A DNA stretch of 64,000 bases from Ancylostoma caninum (lineage: Eukaryota; Nematoda; Chromadorea; Rhabditida; Ancylostomatidae), in NCBI GenBank assembly GCA_037903475.1, contig JBAJFG010000448.1, positions 402,023-466,022 on the forward strand, read 5' to 3'. A model generated the notes under the pieces. That model saw only the letters and a program-made list of their open reading frames with translations, ran no database searches and was not told where the DNA came from. A program made the translations under genes and the position numbers. Positions 11,625-22,360 of the stretch are shown piece by piece (within the stretch, counting starts at the first letter, position 1; the number at the start of each line of letters is the position of its first letter).

Positions 11625-11964
11625 TCAAACTATTCTTTCTTTTGGAATATCTGTGCAAATGTCAGAAAGGAACAGATTAATGGATAACGAGATTTGCGCA
11701 TGATTATTATCCTCTTTTTCCATTGCCTTTTTCAACAGCAGTGTGGGTGAGCCATTTGAAAATAGACAGTGGCTGAGACTGACTCGTTTCTGATTGCTTC
11801 CATGGTAGAATACGTGCCCATCTCCCTGAGATTTGGTGGACATCCCAGCAATGCAAGGAGTAGAAAATGCCAATAGCATATAAACAGAACTGCGCGATGC
11901 GAGCTGTGTTCTCGTGCTTTCGCTCTTGTTCCTCTGATTGAAACCTTCTACTAAGAACCATCAA
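11625..11964 (-). CDS. two overlapping open frames, exon unresolved
   Basis: After a TTCTTAG acceptor near 11948 two minus frames stay open. One (RRFQSEEQERKHENTARIAQF) runs 80 codons and looks like a charged loop leading into a helix. The other (VYMLLAFSTPCIAGMSTKSQ) runs to a stop at 11625. Only one can be coding and I cannot choose. No known family is matched with confidence. Confidence 0.25.
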
Positions 11965-12525
11965 AAGTCCTCTTAATTTATTCGGCTGGTAAGTATTTTT
12001 ACGAGAAATGCTGATAATTCTATAAATACGCTAGGTCCCACAGCACTTAGCAACTTTCACCCATGAGAAGTGCTCTATAATAGACTAATAGATCGCATGA
12101 GTGGATCCTTTGTGATGTTAAAGATGAACAATTTGAAAACCATGAGTGATTCCGAATTTGCCTCAAATAGTGGTGGATTGTCACCGAAATGGAGCGAAAC
12201 GTCGCAGAAAGGTGTGGACCTTTTCCCCATGTCACTTCACTTCGTTCATTTCCACTGCACTCTTCTCACTCAAACATACAATGATAGATATGCGAGAACA
12301 ATCAGAATCTCATGATTTGTTTATGTGACGGTCCATTATACGTAACCAATGATCATCAGCTTCCTCTTCCACAGTGTTCACCATGGACACACGTTCCCAC
12401 CCCACGGTTATTCCCGGCTTGATCGCTTACGTCACAGCGGCAGCCTAACACGCTGACAATTCGTAATCATTGATATAATTGAGTCAACACGTGTAACGCG
12501 GAAAGCAACAATCTAGCTGTAGCAG

Positions 12526-12985
12526 TCATACATATGTAGTCATGCTGACGGCTACAAAGGGTTCCGCGTCTGTCGTCACAGGGAGCACTTGGGACACATT
12601 GAATGCCAGAATGTCGACTGTTATTGTTCATGAAGTATATACCCGTCGGAAGCCCTCGCAATACTCAGAAGTGGAGAATATGTGGGCAAGTACTTACATC
12701 ATAAGCAAAAAACAGCAAGGACAGTGTAGAAACAACGTACAAAGAAAAAGAAAATTGATGAGATGCGGGGGAGGAGGCCTCACCTGCAAACGCTCGATCT
12801 TCCAGTGATGCTACAACCGGAGGTTTGGAGTGAGGGAGGGAAAAGGTCAATGTGCTGTAAGCAAGTTTAAGAGGTCTGGATCCTTAGATTAACCTTGCTG
12901 ACTGTTGCTCGCTTTTTCGATGTTCGTTCAGACATTCTTTCGAAACCTGAGGTAGTGGATTTTCTGGCATTTCGTAGTCATCATG
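12526..12985 (-). CDS. unrecognised protein, last three exons
   Basis: Three minus exons join in phase. Exon 12985-12894 carries MPENPLPQVSKECLNEHRKS, with ATG at 12970, and ends SA+AG^GTTAAT. Exon 12854-12784 follows CTTACAG, carries SLPHSKPPVVASLEDRAFA and ends G^GTGAGG. Exon 12617-12526 follows AACAG, carries DILAFNVSQVLPVTTDAEPF and ends in TGA. Each junction completes a codon (AG+C, G+TC). The sequence is soluble, proline- and serine-containing, with no motif I know. Alternatively 12854 may run on to a GTAAGT donor at 12697, adding a hydrophobic segment. Further exons probably lie upstream beyond the hAT-type insertion. Confidence 0.45.
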
Positions 12986-13049
12986 CTATTGTTGAGCATG
13001 AAATGACATGACTGGTTCTTCATCACAGCTTCTCGTCAACATGCTAAAC

Positions 13050-13116
13050 CTATGCTCCTAAGCGGACTTTCTTTTTCATGTGCCGTCAAGTCAGCAACCA
13101 CAGTGAAATTTTTCCA
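13050..13116 (-). CDS. candidate upstream exon of the 12526-12985 gene
   Basis: Between CAGTTTTAG (acceptor) and G^GTTTAGC (donor) the minus strand reads WKNFTVVADLTAHEKESPLR. It begins in phase 0 and ends in phase 1. The end phase does not fit the exon at 12985 directly, so either a small exon is missing or one boundary is wrong. Confidence 0.3.
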
Positions 13117-13182
13117 CTAAAACTGTGTTAGCCTCGCTAAATACGAGAGAATATGCCTGGCTGTTGCTCTTCCGGTACACAT

Positions 13183-14645
13183 CAGGGATGAGCGGATACG
13201 AGATTTTCCACGACCCGGATAACGGTGCGGATGACGGATAGGCCAAAAATGACCGAATAACGGATAATGGATATGTGGTGCAGATGCTACAAAACACCAT
13301 ATTCTACAATAGAATGATAATAATGATAAATACAATATTAATAACGATGGAGGTGAGATACGATATGAATATTGTGGAGAAGAATTAGCACAAATTCTTC
13401 CTTTTATTTGTTATCAAAATTCGCTATTCTGAACACGACACTGAACATGGCGTCATTATGAAGAGATATAAGTATAGTAACTAGAGTTCCCATAAAAACA
13501 AATTTCCAGTGATAATTAGATACTTGTCAACTTGTCACATTAGTTGTTTGAGATGATACGTGTCCATGTCTTTACATGTCAGTACAAAGTGGCGTATCCG
13601 AAGCTTAAAGGCAGCACTCACGAAAATTTTGGGTTGAAGATTTCGCGGTCTATCGGGGTTTTTAGGGACGATGAACTCATTGACAATGATGAAGTAACGC
13701 GAAACACGCGAAAAACACAGGAAATGATGACCGTACTTCATGTGTGTCCACAGCGCGGACGAGTGTTCCGTGATGGGTCTCGCCACGGAACCCTGCAAAT
13801 GGTACGAATTTCATAAAAAAGCCTCCGCTGAACCACATGCGCACGCCCTGCGTTAGTTGTCGGGACGGAACCCTTTTGTCAACAGCAGCAGATGTGTCCA
13901 CGGCGTATCTTCGCAGGTAGGCGGCCATTCATGGCGTTCAACTAACTGTTGCGATTATTCAGCGGCGCACTACATGGTAAACGACTCATTTCAGAAGCGA
14001 AAATTTCCGTTAGTGCTGCATTTACCCCTCCCGAGCGTTTGTGCTGGGGTGGAGTGCATAGCTGAACGGGGCTGAAAGTTTGCTTCATATATCTTCTGTG
14101 GAGTTCTGATAAACCTTATAGTACTGGCTGTCGAAGGTCTTGGCTTTCGAAAGTTATTCGATCAGTACATTCAAAAATTGGTGGAAACAGGTTTCAATGA
14201 ATGCTAAACGACGAACCTTGCGAGAGAGAGGTACCGTTCATCGGTTAGCTGCGAGGTCACCAATTTCAACGTTGTTAATGGCCAAACATTGGGCAACGTT
14301 CTTGGCAATTTTTTAAGTAGGTGGTGGACAGATGATTGGTAAGTAATTGCCTGACTTTTGTCGGACGACCCAGGGAACAGAACAAAAGCACTTCCTTTTG
14401 GGCAGGTGCAGGCTTGTATTACTCTCTCCTACCTCGCTACAAAATTGTAAACCACTGATGACGTAAAATGTGCTAGATCGAGTTATACCCCTAGGAATGG
14501 AGATCATCTTCTGTTGAGAACTTTCAAAATGAGGCTACTATTCTTGGCCTTATCCGCACCCTTATCCGGCGCCAAAAGCGAATAACGGATAGGCCAAAAC
14601 CTACAGATAACGGCAGAACGGATAACCGGATACGAACAATCCCTG
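13183..14645. mobile_element. hAT-type element with 8-bp target duplication
   Basis: The ends are CAGGGATGAGCGGATAC at 13183 and, inverted, CAGGGATTGTTCGTATCC ending at 14645. Flanking octamers are gtacacat and gtatacat (7 of 8 identical), the 8-bp duplication typical of hAT elements. Subterminal 'ataacggatargcc' motifs recur at both ends. No transposase is seen, so this is a non-autonomous copy. A 420-bp TTAA MITE is nested inside. The element sits in the presumed intron of the minus-strand gene around it. Confidence 0.8.
13605..14024. mobile_element. TTAA MITE nested in the hAT-type element
   Basis: It starts TTAAAGGCAGCACTCACG and ends TAGTGCTGCATTTA, and is the reverse-oriented relative of the copy at 46917-47342. 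Shared internal blocks include the 'aacgcgaaacacgcgaaaaa' region and 'gcgcggacgagtgttccg'. The reading frames at 13535-13928 are by-products. Confidence 0.8.
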
Positions 14646-14816
14646 GTATACATCTTAAGAATTAGCATTGCGTCAACTATCTTATCATACCTTATTACAT
14701 ATTGAGCTTACCCAACTTGTTTATTATCTAGACTCTTTGTCTTTATGACGGAGATTTCAACAAGTACATAAGAGTTTTCATACGATTTTCAAGCTTAGAA
14801 GAAAAGAAAAACTCAC

Positions 14817-14886
14817 GATTCGTTGTACAAATGCATTAAACTGTTTGGCATCTGAGGATATCGAAAGTGTTCTTTGCCAAATCATC
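14817..14886 (-). CDS. exon candidate
   Basis: A 70-nt minus segment between TCGTTTCAG and ATC^GTGAGT reads MIWQRTLSISSDAKQFNAF in the frame compatible with the donor. Its end phase (0) fits the exon at 13116. A second frame (DDLAKNTFDILRC) is also open and fits the upstream exon's phase instead. This is likely part of the gene ending at 12526, but the frame is unresolved. Confidence 0.3.
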
Positions 14887-15016
14887 CTGAAACGATACAT
14901 AGCGCCACCAATTGGCTAATAACGGACAAAGCCTGAATGTTTCCCAGAGCTGTGCACTCGGACAAAGAGAATGACAAGAATTGATGTTATCTCTGAAAGA
15001 TATTACCTGACATTAC

Positions 15017-15188
15017 CTGCACTGATTTAAAAGCACGCTGAAGTAAGTCGTACTCGGCCCTGCTCGGAAAGGTAGAATGAGAAGGAGTAACTGAAGGCAT
15101 CAATTTCTGAAGGGAATGAAACATCCTTACCGAACCTGTCACATAAGAACGAACAGAGTCGGTTACATTGGCAATATTGGTTTCAAAG
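15017..15188 (-). CDS. exon of an unrecognised protein
   Basis: A 172-nt minus exon between ATCTCAG and CAG^GTAATG reads FETNIANVTDSVRSYVTGSV and MPSVTPSHSTFPSRAEYDLL, ending RAFKSVQ. It enters with one base and ends in phase 0. The sequence is helical and hydrophilic without a domain I recognise. It probably belongs to the same gene as 12526-13116, whose intron would hold the hAT-type element. Confidence 0.45.
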
Positions 15189-15316
15189 CTGAGATTATCC
15201 ACACTTGCAGTGATTTATTATAATTTGCTGCAATAAGAACATTTCGCGTAAGTCAAGGACATGTTTCTACATATTTCGCGATCATCAGATGCCCAACGAT
15301 AAGCGCTAGTACCATG

Positions 15317-15655
15317 CACGCAAAATCCAGTGCTAGATTCAGCTACGCGTGTTACGTCTTCTCAGCGAAGCTTCTTGGATCTCAACTTCATGAGTTTTTG
15401 TGAAAAGTTTTCCTAGCCAGGCACTGTTAACAGAAGCTTTCTCGCGAAGCTAGAGTAGGTTATCAAAATAATAATGGGCAAAATCCAGAGCTAGATTGAG
15501 CCAAGTGCTAGCATCTTCTCAGCAATGCTTTTAGTTCTCAGTTTCATGGGTTTTCGTGAGAAGTTTTCTTAGCCAAGCACTGTTAACAAAAGCTTCTGCA
15601 AAAGTTAGAGTGGGTTGCCAAAATGATTGGAGGCAAAATCCAGAGTTAGATTGAG
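15317..15655. repeat. tandem duplication, ~155-bp unit (2.2 copies)
   Basis: Units start 'gcaaaatccagwgctagatt' at 15319, 15478 and 15630. The first two are complete (about 158 and 152 bp) and the third is cut off after about 25 bp. Shared marks are 'cttctcagc', 'gagaagttttc' and 'cactgttaacaraagctt'. It lies between two candidate exons of the minus-strand gene. Confidence 0.85.
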
Positions 15656-15954
15656 CTTTTAAAATAATTGAGAACAAAAGTGCATTTTAGCTCGTCATTC
15701 AAAAAGAAAGTGAAAATCTGCGGAGGGCAGAACAGCTCCTAAACATTACGTGACAAATATACATTTTTTTCAAATCATAGTAGCTGGCCTAACTAGTCAA
15801 CGAAGCGGGTAGTCTGTGAACAACAACCGTAAACTCATCCTTGTATTCATTCCTTGGCGTGAATGCAGTGACTCGACTTTGTGAAGGAGCTGGAAGCGGA
15901 TACTGTGAACCGGTTGAACACATCCGTGTTACAAGTTTCTGTTAGATAGCAAAA

Positions 15955-16160
15955 TATCCAGGCCACCCTCGAGGTTCTAGAGCCGCAGTGGCTCTTTAAT
16001 ACATGCAGTCGGTGCTGCAACCTTTTTAGTCGAGGGTTCTTTTCTGTTTCCATTTGCTGTTTACACCATTCAATCTCAATCGTCTTCATGATCTTTCTCT
16101 GGAATGGTTTTTCGAGGTAGCAAGTTAGAAAGTAAGGCTCTTGCCGAAAGCACCTCCACG
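15955..16160 (-). CDS. basic exon candidate
   Basis: A continuous minus frame reads RQEPYFLTCYLEKPF, then MKTIEIEWCKQQMETEKNPR and RLQHRLHVLKSH. It starts after a GAAAAG acceptor near 16157 and has possible donors at CAT^GTATTA and AGG^GTGGCC. It is highly charged and probably helical. It may be an early exon of the gene running down to 12526. If so, at least one exon between here and 15188 is not found. Confidence 0.4.
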
Positions 16161-16539
16161 CTTTTCACCTAGAGATACACCAGTACTCACCTATTTTTTT
16201 GGTTCTGGTTCAGAATCGAGGTGAGGTTTTTGCGTGTGCATGGTATGCAGCAGCTTGGAAGGCAGCTACGATGTAATTGTGTGTTTAGCGATGCTTTCTC
16301 CAGTCGTTACTCCGTCACTCTCACGTCCGCAAGAACCGCATATAAGGAGGTGAGGAATAGAAAGGCGGCTGGTCAAAATATGAAAAGCCGTGGGAGCCCG
16401 ATTATCCTAGCTCATGTGTTAATTTATTTAGAGGGATTGTCGTTCAGGTGCCCTAACGTTGTAGAATGTCGCGAGGATCTGAAAATAGTTCTCTTCAATC
16501 GAAGCTCGGAAACCGTGTTTAAATCTTTTTAAAAAAAGA

Positions 16540-17230
16540 GAAATCAAAGATGTCCTATCACACTCTGCGGAATTCTGTATTCTGCGGAAATTTGATGGTA
16601 GCTTGTTTTTATATTCTGGGCCTCCCCACAGTCACATGAAATGAGCTAGTACACCTTGTATACAGTACAACGTTTTCCGATGAATTCTCGATGTATAAAC
16701 GCCTTTATTCTTGCCTGAGTAAATCTGAACGTGAATGTTCGACAAAATTTTGAGTTCTTAGGTGTGGGAGCTAACCGTCAACATTATTCTGAGCTCAAAA
16801 ACCATCCTCTCCACAACGTTCCTATAACAGTACCACAGCAGGTGGCTAGGTGCTTTTGCTGAATTTGAAGTAGAGAATGGCTAGCAGTGGGAATACGCAG
16901 ATGTCACAGCCGTTCCTTGTTTCCACAGGCGGGAGCTATTATAAAACGAAGATGTCGCAACAAGAATGACTTCGAAGTTGGCTGAATATGTCCATTCAAT
17001 TATAGCGATTATCAGGTTGTATCCATATAAGAATAAAGAAAATGGACCGCAGCCGACGTACTTTACCCTGAATCTGTTAGCATTGAATTTCACTGATGAA
17101 ACAGATTGATTTCTTAATACTGTTCTGACAAATTATTGAGATGAAACAAGCATCTAACCCTATCAATTGAGTCTACACAGGTGTTCGTCACATGACGATA
17201 TTATCTGTCGAATTTATCATTTGTGTATAG
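16540..17230. other. no supported gene
   Basis: AT-rich sequence without splice-supported frames or repeats that I can see. The 70-codon minus frame at 16881-17093 has no splice or homology support. Confidence 0.4.
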
Positions 17231-17439
17231 CGTCGTTAAAGGCATTGTATCACTTCACGATGGGTATCAAGATATCAGCAGAATACGGCTCTACTGCACG
17301 CGCTGACTCTAATGATGTGCTTGGAATCTGAAAGAGCGGTCAAAATCCCTATTTTGAGGCCAATTTTGATATCGGAGCCGACGAGTTATCGTAGTTTGAT
17401 AGGAAGCTAGAAGAAGCGCAGCTGAGAAGTGATGGATCA

Positions 17440-17920
17440 AGGCCCGTAGTGAAGCGTCATGGCGATGAGATCAGCTGCCTGCACAACTCGTCACCACACT
17501 TGGGGAGATGATCGCGCGCGCGACGACCTTCCAATACTGAGGAATGGAAGATCATCACTATCCGCGGCGGTGCTGCGAGCACGTATGTGTGGGGCGCTGA
17601 TCTCATCGCCCTGGAGGGCGATGATCGCCATCATTTGGCGACTAGATAGTGTGCGGACCGAAGAGACGCCGAGTGAAGTACTCGGAGCATCTCACTCGGT
17701 GATGGTGTGAAGGTACGTATGTTCAGGTGCGCGAATTGCACAGAATGCATCAAAGCATACGGACGCAGATATGTTGATTTTTGCACCACACCACAGAACA
17801 AGCTTGAACGTGAACGACTTGTCAGAAGCACAGAGGTGCTTCTGGTGCTTCTGACAAGTCCTACTCGTTCTACCTTGTTAATCGCAATGGTTCATAACTG
17901 TCTCACACGCTAAAACAGCC
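17440..17920. repeat. degraded copy of the 'cccgtagt' palindromic element
   Basis: Starting 'ggcccgtagtgaagcgtcatggcgatgaga', it resembles one arm of the complete palindromic element at 43252-43719. It contains a hairpin at 17817-17859 (arms ACTTGTCAGAAGCAC / GTGCTTCTGACAAGT, 13-nt loop). The right half has drifted. Confidence 0.55.
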
Positions 17921-18209
17921 CCGGAAGTGATGTGGGAATACGTGAAACACATACATTTGATCACTTTTCATGTACGGCCCGTCCGATTTACTTTATTTAC
18001 GATGACCATACTCGTCTCCAACGCGAAATGCGATCATCGCCCTAAAGGTGATGTGCGATGATCGCACTGTACACTATACTACGGACCCAAAATGAACTTC
18101 TCATCAGTGGCTATCATCGATTGAGCAAGTATTGCCTTGTTGGAAAACTGCCGTACCATCACAAACTTTTGCTATGGAATGTAGCCTCGTTCCTAGGAAA
18201 CCTAAATTA

Positions 18210-19447
18210 TTATGTTGCTGGAAAAGCTTCCCGCCATTTTTTATTTTTCATTCGAATTTATTTTTCTTCCTTAATACAATCAACAATTAACAATTATATG
18301 CACCATCATATTCGACAATATATTGCCATTTATTAGGTAATTTTCGGATCCCGCTTGTATAGAAATCTTCGGATTTTGAGCCATAAAACTCTGTGAGCCA
18401 CTGTGAGTTGGTCCATAATGTCGAATTTTTTCCCATGCATTTGATTGAACAGCGACAAAAAAATGACAACCTGTTGGCGCCAGGTGTGATGAGTAGGATG
18501 TGTGAGGCAGGACATGCCACCCCAGGCTCTGAAGCTTTCGCTGCGTCCCTTCCCAATGTGTGGCCTAGCGTTGTCGCGTTGTCGTAAAGAAAGTAAACTT
18601 TGTCCTGCTTTCCACGTAGAGCTGCAGCGACACGACCCAATTGTCTGCAGTATAGTTCGCCTGTAACAGTGGAATTCGGTGCTAGGGATTTCCAATGAAC
18701 AATCCCCTGGCAATTCCACCAAACGCTGAGCATTGCCTTCTGGGGATGGAGTTCTGTTTTTGGTGTTGGAATCCCAGGATCTCCACGTTTAAGCCACTGG
18801 CACTTCCGCTTGTCGTTCACCTAGGCCATCCACTTCTCGTCACCGGCGACCAGATTGTCGAGCCAGGCGAAAGTTTGTCGAAATGTTAAAAAGTTGATGC
18901 ATGCAGACCTACACACGTGAAGTTGATGCCTACTCAGATCTTGAGGTATCCATACGCCAAACTTCCATGTACTTCCGAAGCGATGCAGATCGGCAGCTAT
19001 AGTGTCGTGATGGCAGTGGGTTTTTCTGTTAGCCCACGGGTGCCACGCTGCGGATCCTCTTCAACCAGTTCCAGAAGGCGCTCGTCATCCACTTCGGTCG
19101 GCCTACCAGACCTTTTGTCACCGAAGTCGAAGTCGAGGTTCTTAAACTTGCAGAACCAAACTTTTGCCGTATGGTAAGAGACAATCGAAGCGCCCATTGC
19201 ATCATATATATCCTTCGTTGCGTTACTATGCTTTCCGAATTCCTAAAACAGAAGCAGTCAAACTTGCTTAGTGTCAAGGACAATTTTTTTTTTTCAGCCA
19301 TAACCGTAACGAAATGCGAAGCCAAATTAGATGTAAGTAGACTATTGACAACCTTTGTACACACACAGGATGAAAAGTATCAAGTCAATCTTAAGAAAAT
19401 ATACGAGATACTAAACTAAGTGGCGGGAATTTTTTCCGACAACCTAA
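18210..19447 (-). mobile_element. mariner transposon
   Basis: A 1,238-bp element bounded by TA on both sides (18208-18209, 19448-19449). Its ~27-bp terminal inverted repeats begin TTATGTTGCTGG and TTAGGTTGTCGG and share 'TTCCCGCC' inside. The length is that of a full mariner. The transposase lies on the minus strand and is decayed. Confidence 0.9.
18300..19330 (-). pseudogene. mariner transposase, inactivated
   Basis: Mariner transposase cuts and pastes the element at TA sites. Recognisable pieces run in order on the minus strand. The second DNA-binding helix region is at about 19197-19010 (FGDKRSGRPTEVDDERLLEL). The first catalytic motif GDEKW near 18845 is followed at once by an in-frame TAG. 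Then come NDKRKCQWLKRGD and HPQKAMLSVWW, the second-Asp region DNARPHIGKG near 18570, and the C-terminal GIRKLPNKWQYIVEYDGAY. A frameshift lies near 18600, and the third-Asp block (normally SPDLAPxDY) is unrecognisable. It cannot encode an active enzyme. Confidence 0.85.
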
Positions 19448-20029
19448 TACATCTCTGTGCTAAGCGCCACGCATATGTTCGACTAACGTGGAAATCTCGA
19501 ACGCGGTCCCTGAGCTGAGACACTGCCAGTAACTCCTCCAATAATTTGAGCTCTTGGGAAAAGTCTGCTGTGAACCCCAAAACCAAGGCATGCGAATGGT
19601 TTCCTCAGAGAACGGCCGTGCCATTGCAGACGATTTGCCAAGGTGTAAGATTGCAAGATTTCATTTCTAAGAAGTTTAAAATGAATGTACTTTGAGAAGT
19701 CTAAAACTATCTAATCCGCGATTCTTGGGCAGTAACATAGACGTTCTGCGATTACTGTGCAGTTTTAATGGAGTCTTTTAGGGTCGACGTACAGCAAAAC
19801 ACAATTTTGGCATCCCGTTAGTCTCCAAACAAATTCTTTCGGACGAAGTCGTCCAGATGCTGGAAGAAGTTGTAGTCGATGAGCGGGAAATTTGTTAATT
19901 ATGGTATATGAGGCAGAGCTTCCTAAAATAGTTGATCCACTGAGTGTCTAGTTTGCGAGATATGGTTGGACGATGCTGTGCAGGAACATAGCATCCATTT
20001 TACTGCGCAACAACGCCTGGCTCACACAG

Positions 20030-20385
20030 TGACTTTCCCGATCTATTATATTTTATTTACATCTTAGAAGTACATATGCGTGACGCAATGAGCTGTATTG
20101 AGGTACTTCTGCAGCACACCACTACAAAGCTGCCGTGCTATTCCATCAGTGTTGCCTCGGTTCCTGACAGCGGCGATTTCTCCACGTCCAACTGTTGAGC
20201 AAGGCACTTTTGTTGTCGTAGAGATCAATCTTTAACCGTCTTGTCACTAATCGATCTAGTATTTAGTCGCAATTTTTTATACCAAAGAGGAGCGAAGCAG
20301 ACCTCTTAAGGAGGACCAATCAGTTACTTATTAAGTTTCTGCGACACCTAATTTTCGAGCCTTTTCATTCTCCATTACTATCTCT
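20030..20385. repeat. dispersed repeat, copy 1
   Basis: Collinear and in the same orientation as 21772-22122. Shared blocks include 'attttatttacat', 'cagcacaccactacaaagctgccgtg' (copy 2 'caggtcaccacaaagtcgccgtg'), 'ttgtcgtagag' and 'gaggaycaatc'. Divergence is considerable. It holds no intact frame. Confidence 0.6.
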
Positions 20386-21110
20386 AAGTTTATCTTCTTT
20401 GGAAATTAAACAGTCACGTTTCTTTGAAGGATTCGGACTGGAAATTCTTTGATACACTGTGTTTTCCGTTTCTAGGGGTTTTAGTTCATATCACGGTCAA
20501 TCAGTGATTTTTCTAAACATTCTTAATAAACACATGGAAATGCCGAGAAAAAACACCCAAATTTTCCTCGGTGTTCCTTTGATAATAGCACTAAAACGGA
20601 TTTACGTAATTGCAAAAAAATGAAGTTGAAAAATTAATAATCAATTGCGAGGTTTAATAGGATGGAGTTTTATTGAATCAGCTCTTTAGGTTGAGAGATT
20701 AAGTTTCTTTGATGGCAGATTGATTATTTCTCTCAAAGACAAAAATAGTTGTTGCGTCAATTACTGTACCTCATCTTGCTATAGAAACACACATATGTGA
20801 GGAGAGTTCTAGTGCCAAACTGTTATAAAAACACGGAACTGAATGCATTGTCGATGCGACAATCTACAAAGGCGTGTCATTCATGAACACTGTGGCACTC
20901 TGTCCGAACGCAAAAAGTGGTCTTACTCTGACAACTGTCGACAGTGAACAGATGTACATTACATACAGATGGCATTGCAAAGCGGATGTCCGCATAATAT
21001 GAAGTAATATGACCCACTGATCTTGAATCCGTTCTCTTCTTTTGATGAATGCTTGGCTAAAGAAATTGAGAATGTTCTGCCTATAAATGCAGTTTTTACA
21101 TATTCATCCC

Positions 21111-21190
21111 AAAAAGGCACATTCGTTTTGTGCCACAACGCCAAAACACTGCAAATTATGGCGTTGTCGCACAAAACGAATGTGTCTTTT
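21111..21190. repeat. 80-bp hairpin with 15-nt loop
   Basis: The left arm 21111-21143 (aaaaaggcacattcgttttg, then tgccacaacgcca) pairs with 21159-21190 (tggcgttgtcgcacaaaacg, then aatgtgtcttttt). Only a few of about 32 positions mismatch. Stem length and loop size are within the range of animal microRNA precursors. A MITE remnant is the alternative. Confidence 0.85.
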
Positions 21191-21771
21191 TCAGTCGAGT
21201 TATATAGAATGGAGAACTCGAGACTGTGTGCTGACCTGATCAGTCAAGATAGGAAAACTTCCCGAAAACAACTTGGCAGAACTCTTATGGTGAAGAACAT
21301 TTTCCGAACAAATTCTGACAATCTCTACTACTTTTTCATTAAGCAACTTCACCAAACATCTATCTTGTTGCAAATGTTCAGAGCATTTACCTCGTTAATA
21401 TTGCTATTTCCACCTTCGTAATATTGTCCGCATCTTTAAACTTACAAGGGGAGAATACTTGGTGACCGTGGTCATTCGCGATGGGATGTGTGCTAGTAGA
21501 TGTAGTTTTGACGCGTTCTCTCCTAATGCCCTCTCTAGTTTCAAGGCAGTAAAACAGCTGCCGAGTGAAACCTGTAGCCAACACAAGCGTACTCTCTGTT
21601 AAATCAGCACAAAAAGAAATAGATGTAACTTACTCTACAGAAATCCGCAGGAAATTTGACCTATGGCTTTGGAATCAACGTCAAAAACTGCATCTATTAG
21701 TCCACATTGCATCACGGATGGCCACGGCCACCAAGTATCCTTTCGGTATGAGTTAATCTAACATAAGGCAG

Positions 21772-22122
21772 TTCTTATTTATTTCATTTACATATTGGAA
21801 GTACTTCTCAGGTGAGAAAGACCAAATAGGCTGTAGTGAGCGATTTCTGCAGCAGGTCACCACAAAGTCGCCGTGACCTTGATTTGGTGTTGCTTCCGTT
21901 TCTGACATCGTTTCGATGCTTGCTCCTCGTGAAACTATTGAGCAGTACACTTCGTTTGTCGTAGAGGGTCGGTATCTCACACTGCATAACTAAATGACCA
22001 AGTGTTTGGTCTCAATTCTTTCACTACAAAGGCGTGAAGCAGACCGCTCAACGAGGATCAATCTGGTACTCGTTCAGTATGTGCGACATCTACTCGTTAA
22101 GCTTTTTGATCCATTAAAGGGA
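21772..22122. repeat. dispersed repeat, copy 2
   Basis: Second copy of the repeat at 20030-20385. Its minus strand has a 75-codon frame (21753-21980, with ETMSETEATPNQGHGDFVV). The other copy keeps parts of that frame (TEAT, HGSFVV, CCR) but with stops, so the repeat may once have been coding. Confidence 0.6.
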
Positions 22123-22143
22123 TGATGGTCCTAAGACAATTAC

Positions 22144-22360
22144 CGGGGAGGTCCTGCGAAACCAAATATGTTGTTTTGAATGGGTGCTCTTCGGTGATTG
22201 TCATCAGTTCGGGGTCGCAAACCCCAGGAAGGCCTATGCGACATTTCTTACTTTCGATGCAAGACACACCACTTCGAAAAATTTCGGAGGCAGCTTCTCG
22301 GTATGCGTTCGCCCATACTTCCTCACGATTCCTGCTGCGATGCCGCCGGGTTCTAGCGCG
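22144..22360 (-). CDS. isolated exon, unrecognised
   Basis: A 217-nt minus exon between a good acceptor TTCACTTCAG and a donor CCCG^GTAATT. It reads NREEVWANAYREAASEIFR, then CIESKKCRIGLPGVCDPEL and EEHPFKTTYLVSQDLP, entering in phase 0 and leaving in phase 1. It starts very arginine-rich and has three cysteines in the middle. No known family is matched. Partner exons were not found in the repeats downstream, so it may be the remains of a gene. Confidence 0.4.

Larger units (their letters stand above)
17236..19540. mobile_element. old TTAA-type element split by later insertions
   Basis: The left end TTAAAGGCATTGTATCAC matches the TTAAAGGCAGTGTATCAC end type seen at 46917. Segments at 17262-17400, 18086-18200 and 19450-19540 are collinear with 48150-48330, 48984-49090 and 49140-49215. 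In the minus strand of the second copy this element encodes a peptide (ITSAEHMRAAERKG). This copy is interrupted by a 17440-17920 palindrome-related unit and by a mariner. The right boundary near 19540 is approximate. Confidence 0.5.

Noticed and set aside
13535..14075. Frames of 72-90 codons on both strands.
   Set aside because: They lie within the nested TTAA MITE (13605-14024), and the corresponding frames of the copy at 46917-47342 are broken.
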